Shown: piece by piece, positions 1 through 5,341 of the stretch
Numbering within the stretch: position 1 is the stretch's first letter
Layout: every line of letters starts with the position of its first letter
Assembly: GCA_013812565.1 (NCBI GenBank)
Contig: JACCTF010000074.1
Coordinates: forward strand, 1 to 6,083
Origin: Pyrinomonadaceae bacterium
Lineage (GTDB): Bacteria; Acidobacteriota; Blastocatellia; Pyrinomonadales; Pyrinomonadaceae
Direction: 5' to 3'
Length of the DNA: 6,083 nt
The notes under the pieces: generated by a model
Database searches by the model: none
Seen by the model: only the letters and a program-made list of their open reading frames with translations
Told to the model about the DNA's origin: nothing
Position numbers and translations under genes: made by a program

Positions 1-94
1 ACCTTGATCTTGATAAAGGCGCAGTATAGCAGATACGTATGGCAGCGTACATAATGTTGATCGCTGCTCAGGTTCTTGATCATTCCGTTTAACG
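1..94. other. Spacer downstream of the hydrolase-like gene
   Basis: This is non-coding sequence beyond the stop codon of the minus-strand hydrolase-like gene. It contains a 6-bp inverted repeat, GCAGCG (42-47) and CGCTGC (62-67), around a 14-nt loop. No T-tract follows on either strand, so it is a poor intrinsic terminator. An 8-bp palindrome ATACGTAT lies at 33-40, and TTGATC occurs three times (4-9, 57-62, 76-81). No gene or convincing promoter is visible, and the window edge cuts off the context. Confidence 0.4.
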
Positions 95-1051
95 TTAGCG
101 CAGTGTTCGATCAAAAAAGTCTATTACAACACGATCATAAGCTTCGCCTTGTTCACCCGGGGCAGAAGCGAGGTTAAGCCCCGTGAGCGGCAGATCGCTT
201 TTTACCTCCACGCTTGAGGGATTAGGGAAACACTGCGCGAGCGCGACGGTTGAATCACGCAAATTGCCCGCGTCCTCACCGCTCAGCAAAAGCACGTGCT
301 GGTCGTTTGGGCGTGCGGCTGCATCACACGCAGGTGTGTTTTCATAATCGCCGAGGAAGTAGAGACGTGCTCCGCCGCGCGCAATGAATTGCAGCAGACT
401 GTTCTCCATCCCGGTACGGGTTCGGACTGCAGCACGCAAAACATCGTCTGGTCCAGTAGGCACTGAATCGAGCACAAGGGCGCGAACCCCCTCTACGCCC
501 GGCGCGGCGCGAAGCGCAGCATAAGCTCCTAATCCAACCCCGTACAATCCCGTAGCTTCACCGACTAGCCGACTGCCTTGCGGCGTCCGCAAACTTCGTA
601 AGTGTTTTATCGCCGCTTGAACATCATCCGCTTCGCGCGTGCCGAAAGAGGTCCACTCCACTAATGGATTCTCGCCATGCCCACGCAGGTCCGGCCACAG
701 CACCGTGTAGTTGGTCGCCTCATTGAGTTTGACACCGAGGTTAAGAAGCCACGAACGGTCTGCTCCGTAAGCGTGAAGCAACACGATGGCAGGCGCACCG
801 GCCGTGCCGCGCAGAAGCCAGCCGCGCGCGGTGGTGCCATCTGCGTTAGTCCATGTTTCGTTGGTCGCTTGAAGACCACGGTCGCTCATCTGACTGAATT
901 TCTCGGGAGTTATCAGATAGGCTTGATGCGGCGGATGAACTGCGCTGCGTGTCACCCACACGCCAGCGCCCCCAACCACCAACGTCAACAACAGCATGAT
1001 TGGTAGTAACGCTTTCAGAATTATTCCGCTGGGTCTTCGTCGTCGCGACAT
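95..1051 (-). CDS. Membrane-anchored alpha/beta-hydrolase-fold protein, probable pseudoenzyme
   Basis: The product is a 318-residue alpha/beta-hydrolase-fold protein. A basic start (MSRRRR) and one hydrophobic helix at about residues 10-33 suggest an N-terminal anchor with the domain outside the cytoplasmic membrane. Fold landmarks are LLHAYGADRS (91-100, the oxyanion-loop region, where the usual HG is HA), DLRGHGEN (121-128), the nucleophile-elbow strand GLYGVGLGAY (168-177) and LLLSGED (254-260, the usual acid position, Asp260). The elbow motif GxSxG reads G171-V-G-L-G175, so the nucleophile position 173 is Gly (codon GGA). No His occurs after residue 252, so the catalytic His is also absent. 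Known active serine hydrolases need both; loss of catalysis is my inference. Cys242 and Cys274 could form a disulfide. GGAAG lies four nt before the ATG, supporting this start. The gene follows mobA by 104 nt on the same strand. The physiological role is unknown; a scaffold or ligand-binding role is possible. Confidence 0.85.
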   Translation of the reverse strand: MSRRRRPSGIILKALLPIMLLLTLVVGGAGVWVTRSAVHPPHQAYLITPEKFSQMSDRGLQATNETWTNADGTTARGWLLRGTAGAPAIVLLHAYGADRSWLLNLGVKLNEATNYTVLWPDLRGHGENPLVEWTSFGTREADDVQAAIKHLRSLRTPQGSRLVGEATGLYGVGLGAYAALRAAPGVEGVRALVLDSVPTGPDDVLRAAVRTRTGMENSLLQFIARGGARLYFLGDYENTPACDAAARPNDQHVLLLSGEDAGNLRDSTVALAQCFPNPSSVEVKSDLPLTGLNLASAPGEQGEAYDRVVIDFFDRTLR

Positions 1052-1061
1052 TGCTCTTCCA

Positions 1062-1155
1062 AAAACAGGAGTCAGGAGGTAGAAGTCAGAATAGAAGGCG
1101 GAAAGCCCCTGCTTTCATACTACCTGCTGCCTACTGCCCACTGTTTTCAGTCTCC
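1062..1155. repeat. Imperfect palindromic intergenic repeat with purine-rich and pyrimidine-rich halves
   Basis: This fills the mobA to hydrolase-gene spacer. The left half (about 1062-1106) is rich in AG-type words such as AGGAGTCAGGAGGTAGAAG, and the right half (about 1111-1154) is rich in CT-type words such as CTACCTGCTGCCTACTG. The centre is a perfect 6-bp hairpin, GAAAGC (1101-1106) and GCTTTC (1111-1116), with a 4-nt loop. The outer arms pair only partly. It resembles the 'AGTCAG' type of dispersed intergenic repeat that I recall from many environmental genomes; membership of that class is inference. There is no T-tract after the hairpin, so it is not an obvious terminator, although it could attenuate read-through from mobA. 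Confidence 0.5.
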
Positions 1156-1767
1156 TCATTGATTATTGTCTTCAACCTTCACACATGCATCCCTGTATTC
1201 AGCCGGAGTATTAATGTTTGAGAAGAAAAGGTGAGAGTATTTCAAGTGACTTAACTCGCTGAAGACGACCCAACGCGTTGGCACTGCACGAAGCAGCGCG
1301 TGAGCGCGTCGTTCGCCGGAGCGAAGCAGTTGCTCAGCCTGGGGCAGACAAAATTCACGAGCGTAGAGCGCGCATAGCGGCTGCGGACGATTATCGTTTT
1401 GCACGGGCGCGACGGCAGCAAAGTTTTCGCTCGTTGAAGCAAGTGAGGCAAGGCGTAGAAGAAGTTCGGCGGTAACAAACGGAAGGTCGCAAGCGACCAC
1501 AACTGCCCACGGTGCGCGACACCAGTGGAGCGCCGCATGCACGCCGCCGAGTGCGCCGCAACCCGGATAAACGTCCGGTACAACCGGCAGAAACCATTCA
1601 TTGTGCTTTGTCATTGAACCGACCAAACTGATTTTGTCAGCAACCATTGTGAGCGCGTTCGAAATTCGCTCGACAAAGGTTTCATCCCCAAGACGCAACT
1701 GCGCTTTGTCCGTGCCCATGCGACTTGATGCGCCGCCGATTAAGATAAATCCTTCAATGCCGAACAT
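1156..1767 (-). CDS. mobA: Molybdenum cofactor guanylyltransferase MobA
   Basis: The 203-residue cytoplasmic enzyme is predicted to transfer GMP from GTP to molybdopterin-bound molybdenum cofactor, giving the dinucleotide form used by DMSO-reductase-type enzymes. The N-terminal nucleotide-binding signature ILIGGASSRMGTDKA (8-22) has the G-G-x-S-x-R-M-G-x-D-K pattern with R16 and K21. VPDVYPG (63-69) and GALGGVHAAL (71-80) match the MobA substrate-side motifs. VVACDLPF (90-97) holds the metal-binding Asp94, and NINTP (184-188) is the usual C-terminal signature. Length is normal for the family (about 190-210). Its start lies inside the end of cofG, overlapping by 14 nt, which implies coupled translation; GGTG lies just upstream of the ATG. 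CofC, the related F420-pathway guanylyltransferase, was considered because of the neighbour, but the LIGGxSSRMGxDK and NINTP motifs are MobA-like. A MocA-type cytidylyltransferase is less likely. Confidence 0.9.
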   Translation of the reverse strand: MFGIEGFILIGGASSRMGTDKAQLRLGDETFVERISNALTMVADKISLVGSMTKHNEWFLPVVPDVYPGCGALGGVHAALHWCRAPWAVVVACDLPFVTAELLLRLASLASTSENFAAVAPVQNDNRPQPLCALYAREFCLPQAEQLLRSGERRAHALLRAVPTRWVVFSELSHLKYSHLFFSNINTPAEYRDACVKVEDNNQ

Positions 1768-2830
1768 GAATCACCGAGTCCACCTGTTCGCTGGTGAAGG
1801 CGGGCAGAGAGAATTGCGCTTGAGAACCTGGCAATCGGCGGCGCACACGCACCGTCGCTTGCAGAGTCTCCGGTGACAACCAGTGAGGTGAGATCCACGA
1901 ATCGTGAACTGCGAGTCGGGGGCGGAGTGTAAAGCCGTGAGGTTGAAGCGCGGCGTCGTAGGTTTGTGGTGCAAGCCATCGCTCAGCAGGGTTGATGCGG
2001 TCGCCGTCCGGTGAAATTCCGCCCAAGTCACTTGCTCCCGCTTCTACCAACGCCACAACTTGCGGCGCAATGTTTGGTGGAACCTGCACCGCAACCTCCT
2101 TCGGTAAAATGGTTCGTGCAAGCGAAACTGCGTCCAGCATCTCTGCTAAATTCGGCGGCGGATGATCAGCCATCGCGATGCCGGGATGCGGGGTGAACGG
2201 CTGCATAATCACTTCCTGAATGTGCCCGTATGTCTGCTGAATTTCAGCAATCGCGCGAAGCGACGCTTCACGCGATTCTGTACTCTCGCCGATGCCGATG
2301 AGGATGCCGGTGGTAAAAGGCATACAGGCGCGACCCGCTGCATGAAGCGTCGCCAAACGTCTAGCCACTTCTTTGTCCGGCGCGTGACGGTGCGCTTCTT
2401 TCGTGCGCAAATCATCGTCAATGCTTTCCATCATCATGCCCATCGAAGGCACAACCTGACGAAGCGCCCGGACTTCCGCCTCGGTGACATTGCCAATGTT
2501 GATGTGCGGCAAAATGTCATGCTCAAGCGCGATACGGGCGACGCTCACGAGGTAGTTGATGTAAGTGCTGAAACCATCATGGCGAAGCGCATTGCGTACC
2601 GCACGAGACTGATGGATTCCCTCGCCGCTCATGATCAAAAGCTCGGTTGCGCCTGCCTGCCGTGCTCTTTTAATTTCCACGTGCGCTGTTTGAAGTGACG
2701 TGAGTTGCGCCGCTTCGCCGGTTCGTTCAACAAAGACACAGTAGCCACATGTATTGCGACAGTAGTGTGTTGGAATTAGCGTCCAACTTGGTGAGTAGGT
2801 GATTGTGGTGTCAGCGTGTGCAGAAGGCAT
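1754..2830 (-). CDS. cofG: 7,8-didemethyl-8-hydroxy-5-deazariboflavin (FO) synthase subunit CofG
   Basis: The 358-residue radical-SAM enzyme is the CofG half of FO synthase, which with CofH makes the deazaflavin chromophore of coenzyme F420 from tyrosine and the riboflavin-pathway pyrimidine. The iron-sulfur motif CxxxCxxC is C24-RNT-C28-GY-C31, preceded by YSPSWTLIPTHY. Further CofG-like stretches are GMMMESIDDDL (131-141), PFTTGILIGIGE (171-182), QEVIMQPFTPHPG (205-217), QVPPNIAP (249-256) and GGISPDGDRINPAERW (270-285), which resembles the family's GGISP-NPExxW signature. Length slightly exceeds the usual 320-340 residues. There is no strong Shine-Dalgarno before the ATG; a TATGAT box 14 nt upstream would give a very short leader. 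cofH is not in the window. The C-terminus overlaps the mobA start by 14 nt. Whether the cell makes complete F420 or only FO (for example as a photolyase chromophore) cannot be told from here. Confidence 0.93.
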   Translation of the reverse strand: MPSAHADTTITYSPSWTLIPTHYCRNTCGYCVFVERTGEAAQLTSLQTAHVEIKRARQAGATELLIMSGEGIHQSRAVRNALRHDGFSTYINYLVSVARIALEHDILPHINIGNVTEAEVRALRQVVPSMGMMMESIDDDLRTKEAHRHAPDKEVARRLATLHAAGRACMPFTTGILIGIGESTESREASLRAIAEIQQTYGHIQEVIMQPFTPHPGIAMADHPPPNLAEMLDAVSLARTILPKEVAVQVPPNIAPQVVALVEAGASDLGGISPDGDRINPAERWLAPQTYDAALQPHGFTLRPRLAVHDSWISPHWLSPETLQATVRVRRRLPGSQAQFSLPAFTSEQVDSVIHVRH

Positions 2831-2901
2831 GGCTGGCGCAAGTTATCATAGAAAACAACAAGTGAACAATAGATGTGTAACGGTGCGAAGCGAAGTGAGA
2901 T

Positions 2902-2976
2902 GTGCGGAGTACGAAGTTCTTAAAGTCTTTAATCAAACACCAATCTGCTCGGCAACTCCGTACTTCAAGCCCGCAC
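2902..2976. repeat. Imperfect inverted repeat in the divergent spacer
   Basis: Left-arm GTGCGG (2902-2907) pairs with CCGCAC (2971-2976), AGTACG (2908-2913) with CGTACT (2959-2964), and AGT (2915-2917) with ACT (2955-2957). There is one mismatch, and a 6-nt bulge in the right arm (2965-2970). The central loop is 37 nt and AT-rich. It could be a small repeat element or a decayed terminator-like structure. It lacks a T-tract, so I do not call it a terminator. The match could be partly chance. Confidence 0.35.
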
Positions 2977-2987
2977 TCTGAACTCTT

Positions 2988-3000
2988 AGCGTTTAACGCT
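2988..3000. promoter_or_regulatory. 13-bp palindrome just upstream of the -35 box, candidate operator
   Basis: The sequence AGCGTTTAACGCT is a perfect 6-bp inverted repeat around one central T. It ends 5 nt before the -35 hexamer at 3006. The half-site AACGCT recurs at 3025-3030, exactly 30 bp after its copy at 2995-3000, and overlaps the first base of the -10 box. Such placement fits a regulator site. That a protein binds here is inference, and no regulator gene is in the window. Confidence 0.35.
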
Positions 3001-3005
3001 GTGGC

Positions 3006-3035
3006 TTGACCATGTTTGAAGCTGAACGCTATAGT
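3006..3035 (+). promoter_or_regulatory. Sigma70-type promoter of the S55-like gene
   Basis: The -35 hexamer TTGACC (3006-3011, 5 of 6 consensus bases) and -10 hexamer TATAGT (3030-3035, 5 of 6) are separated by 18 nt. It is the best promoter match I found in the window, and it faces the gene starting at 3167. Transcription would start near 3042, giving a leader of about 125 nt. Confidence 0.65.
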
Positions 3036-3046
3036 CGGTTGCGGGT

Positions 3047-3077
3047 GGTTGTGGCAACCAAAGTTTTAGTTTGGTTG
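3047..3077 (+). promoter_or_regulatory. Two mutually exclusive hairpins in the 5' leader
   Basis: Hairpin A pairs GGTTG (3047-3051) with CAACC (3055-3059) across a 3-nt loop. Hairpin B pairs CAACCAAA (3055-3062) perfectly with TTTGGTTG (3070-3077) across a 7-nt loop. Both use 3055-3059, so only one can form at a time. A further GGTTG at 3037-3041 and a CAACC at 3136-3140 near the ribosome-binding site allow other pairings. It matches no riboswitch class that I recognise, and there is no T-tract after hairpin B. A regulatory role is inference. Confidence 0.3.
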
Positions 3078-3154
3078 TTGCCGGACGCTTTGTTCAATCG
3101 GTACTTCGTCAAACGGAAATCTCCCCATGACGCACCAACCTTCTTCCCGACTTC

Positions 3155-3160
3155 AGAGGT
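3155..3160 (+). promoter_or_regulatory. Ribosome-binding site deciding the start at 3167
   Basis: AGAGGT lies 6 nt before the ATG at 3167. An out-of-frame ATG at 3163 and an in-frame ATG at 3173 are the alternatives. The spacing, and the complete signal peptide that results, favour 3167. Confidence 0.65.
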
Positions 3161-3166
3161 AAATGC

Positions 3167-5068
3167 ATGAAAATGAGTTTTGCTGCGGTTTTTACGCTTT
3201 CGGCTTGCACATTACTGCTGTGGAGCCCGCCTTTAACTGCTCAACAAACTTTGGCTAAGGACAAAACAGTCAAGGATAAGGCCGACATAAAGATTGATGC
3301 GCGGCTTTTTCCGCTTGAAGATGTACGAGCAGGTCAGAAAGGGATTGCACGCACAGTCTTTTCGGGAGCCGAACCGCAGGAGTTCGGTGTGGTAGTGCTC
3401 GGAGTAATTCCAGGATTTCCCGCGCCGCGTCAATCGGCGATTATCGCTCGCTTAACCGGCGCCAGCGTCGAACGAACCGGGGTGTTTGCCGGTATGTCCG
3501 GTTCGCCCGTCTATATCGACGGACGGCTCGTCGGAGCAATTGCCTTTGCTTTTCCATTTGCCAAAGAACCGATTGCCGGGATTACGCCGATCAAGCAGAT
3601 GATCGAAATCTTTGAGCGCGGTCAAGCGCCGGGCACAGAGTTACCGGCTCCGCCGCAGCCGCGGCCTGTTTCACTCAGCAAACTCATGGAAGGCGAATGG
3701 CAGTTCGATCTGCCTAAACCAGGTTTGGTCGGCGCGCCGTTTATCGCACCGGTCGCCGCCGGTTCGCCGCTTGCCGGGCTGCTCGGTCAACAATTTGCTC
3801 CCATCGCGACGCCGATAGTTTTCAACGGCATCTCAGCCGAGACGCTGGCGCGCTTTGCGCCGCAGCTTCAATCAAACAATCTGCTGCCGGTTGCCGGTCT
3901 CGGCGGCGCAGCACCGATCACGCCGCTCGCCCGCGCAACTGATTTGACGCTCGCGCCGGGAACATCTGTCAGCGTGCAACTCGTGCGCGGCGACTACTCG
4001 ATTGCGGCGGCGGGCACGGTGACGTTTCGCGACGGCGAGCGCATCTACGCTTTCGGCCATCCGTTCCTCGGTCTCGGCGTCGCCGACATGCCGATGTCCG
4101 AAGCCTCGGTCGTGACGGTTATTCCAAACACGTTCAACTCATTCAAGCTCTCGGTTCCAGGCCAGATGGTCGGAGCTATTTCGCAGGATCGCTCCACGGG
4201 CATCTTCGGCCAACTCGGTCGCGCTCCGCGAATGATTCCCGTCTCGATCAACCTGCGCACGAGTCGCGAGCGAACCGAGCGGTACACGTTTGAAGTAGCA
4301 AACGACAAATTCTTAACGCCGCTGCTTTTGAACCTCAGCATCTACAACGCCATCGCATCGAGCGAGCGAAGCCTCGGCGACGCGACAATCAGCGTGCGCG
4401 GTCAGATCAGGGTCGCCAACCAAACGCCGGTTCTCATTGATCACAGATTTTCTTCGATGAACGCTGCGATGCTGGCTTCAAAATTGGTGGCTGCCCCGGT
4501 CGCGGCGCTCTTGATGAGCGGCTTCGACGACGTTGAAGTAAACGGCATCACGCTTGATGTGACTTCGAGCGACGTTGTTTCGACCGGCGTACTTGAGCGT
4601 ATCGCGCTTGATCGAACTGAGGTCGGGCGCGGCGATAAGATCGAGGTTCAAGCATATATCCGCAACGCATCCGGCAAGCAGTTTGTCGAGCGCATCCCCA
4701 TTGAGATTCCGACGGATGTGCCGCTCGGCCAACTGCTGCTGTTCGTCGGCGACGGCAGTGCACTGCAGCAGACAACAACGATGCAAAGCTTCGTTCCTAA
4801 AGATTTAGGACAACTTGTAAACGTAATCAACAAGATCAAGAAGAACGACCGGCTCTACGTCAAACTCTTTCGCGTCACGCCCGGCGCAGTGATCGGCACG
4901 GACGAACTGCCCAACTTGCCCCCTTCGATGCTCGCCACGCTCAACAGCGACCGCGCTGCTGGTGGGTACACCCCAACAGCGCTTTCGCCGATCTTTGAAA
5001 AGGAATTGCCGCCCGCTGAATTCGTCGTTGACGGGCAACAACTGCTAACAATCAACGTTGTGCGTTAA
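3167..5068 (+). CDS. Exported SpoIVB/S55-peptidase-like protein with reordered catalytic halves
   Basis: The 633-residue protein starts with a signal peptide (hydrophobic to about residue 20, probable cleavage after LTA25). A lipobox-like LSAC (11-14) exists but sits too early to be convincing. Residues about 45-150 resemble the serine half of the SpoIVB S55 peptidase domain, with the motif GMSGSPVYIDGRLVGAI (109-125) and probable nucleophile Ser111. Residues about 151-260 are a Pro/Ala-rich linker. Residues about 262-415 resemble the histidine half: GTVTFRDGERIYAFGHPFLG (283-302) with probable His298, then IFGQL (346-350). In SpoIVB the His half comes first, so the order here is reversed. 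Residues about 470-633 look beta-rich and are unassigned. No PDZ domain is evident, unlike SpoIVB. The gene has its own promoter, leader, ribosome site and terminator, so it is probably monocistronic. The substrate is unknown; a sporulation role is unlikely given the context, and proteolysis itself is unproven. Confidence 0.85.
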   Translation: MKMSFAAVFTLSACTLLLWSPPLTAQQTLAKDKTVKDKADIKIDARLFPLEDVRAGQKGIARTVFSGAEPQEFGVVVLGVIPGFPAPRQSAIIARLTGASVERTGVFAGMSGSPVYIDGRLVGAIAFAFPFAKEPIAGITPIKQMIEIFERGQAPGTELPAPPQPRPVSLSKLMEGEWQFDLPKPGLVGAPFIAPVAAGSPLAGLLGQQFAPIATPIVFNGISAETLARFAPQLQSNNLLPVAGLGGAAPITPLARATDLTLAPGTSVSVQLVRGDYSIAAAGTVTFRDGERIYAFGHPFLGLGVADMPMSEASVVTVIPNTFNSFKLSVPGQMVGAISQDRSTGIFGQLGRAPRMIPVSINLRTSRERTERYTFEVANDKFLTPLLLNLSIYNAIASSERSLGDATISVRGQIRVANQTPVLIDHRFSSMNAAMLASKLVAAPVAALLMSGFDDVEVNGITLDVTSSDVVSTGVLERIALDRTEVGRGDKIEVQAYIRNASGKQFVERIPIEIPTDVPLGQLLLFVGDGSALQQTTTMQSFVPKDLGQLVNVINKIKKNDRLYVKLFRVTPGAVIGTDELPNLPPSMLATLNSDRAAGGYTPTALSPIFEKELPPAEFVVDGQQLLTINVVR

Positions 5069-5102
5069 CGCGTACTTTGTATTGATTTAAGCTGTAAACG
5101 AG

Positions 5103-5147
5103 AACGAGGTGAGAGTTCCCTGCAAGTCTCACCTCGTTTTATATTTG
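5103..5147 (+). terminator. Intrinsic terminator of the S55-like gene
   Basis: A perfect 12-bp stem, AACGAGGTGAGA (5103-5114) with TCTCACCTCGTT (5127-5138), encloses a 12-nt loop. The right arm runs into TTTT followed by ATATTT. It begins 34 nt after the stop codon at 5068. On the opposite strand the run after the stem is weaker, so it mainly serves the plus strand. Confidence 0.85.
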
Positions 5148-5202
5148 AAGGGTTGTGCTCCCGCGCATTAAATCATGATGGGTTGGTACACAATGTAAAA
5201 AC

Positions 5203-5308
5203 TCACCGCCGCAGACGCAAAGGCGAGGCGCAGAGGTTCGCAGAGAATTAATAGCTTGCTTTATCTCTGCGTAAACTCTTTGGCGGTCTCTGCATCTCTC
5301 TGCGGTGA
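5203..5308. repeat. 106-nt palindromic intergenic repeat (CGCAGAG type)
   Basis: The ends are perfect inverted copies, TCACCGC (5203-5209) and GCGGTGA (5302-5308). The inner ends of the arms also pair, CGCAGAG with CTCTGCG, around an AT-rich loop near TTAATAGCTTGC. The arms of about 43-44 nt are built from degenerate GCAGAG-type words and pair imperfectly. It sits between two convergent genes and carries no open frame. It resembles the CTCTGCGTCTCTGCGGTG-type repeats that I recall as abundant in intergenic DNA of Acidobacteria and other environmental bacteria. A non-autonomous mobile origin is possible but not shown. It could also act as a transcription stop for rsmG. Confidence 0.7.
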
Positions 5309-5341
5309 AGGCTGGATTCGCCACCGTCATGTCACAAGTAA

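Larger units (their letters stand above)
2831..3166. other. Divergent intergenic region between cofG and the S55-like gene
   Basis: This 336-nt spacer holds no gene that I can support. Its plus-strand half contains a good promoter, a palindrome and a structured leader, each listed separately. Toward cofG, the minus strand has a possible -10 box TATGAT (2850-2845) 14 nt before the cofG ATG, without a convincing -35 hexamer, so the cofG promoter is uncertain. Between about 2902 and 2976 is an imperfect inverted repeat, also listed separately. Short open frames across this stretch lack ribosome sites and recognisable proteins. Confidence 0.5.

Noticed and set aside
42..67. Hairpin GCAGCG/CGCTGC as terminator of the hydrolase-like gene
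   Set aside because: The stem is only 6 bp, the loop is 14 nt and no T-tract follows on the minus strand.
677..1006. 109-residue plus-strand open frame opposite the hydrolase-like gene
   Set aside because: It is antisense to a gene with clear fold motifs. The sequence is rich in Arg, Ala and His, without domain features, as expected of a shadow frame.
1156..1767. MobA-like gene as CofC (2-phospholactate guanylyltransferase) because of adjacent cofG
   Set aside because: The LIGGxSSRMGxDK signature, the GALGGVHAAL motif and the C-terminal NINTP motif match MobA and not the CofC pattern as I know it.
2162..2698. 178-residue plus-strand open frame opposite cofG
   Set aside because: It lies wholly antisense to a well-supported cofG, shows no recognisable motif or ribosome site, and its composition looks like a shadow of the opposite coding frame.
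3167..3220. Lipoprotein signal with LSAC at residues 11-14 of the S55-like protein
   Set aside because: The hydrophobic stretch before Cys14 is too short and continues beyond it; a type I signal peptide with cleavage near residue 25 fits better.
5203..5308. CRISPR-like array from repeated GCAGAG words
   Set aside because: The words are degenerate and arranged as one palindrome, with no regular repeats, unique spacers or cas genes.
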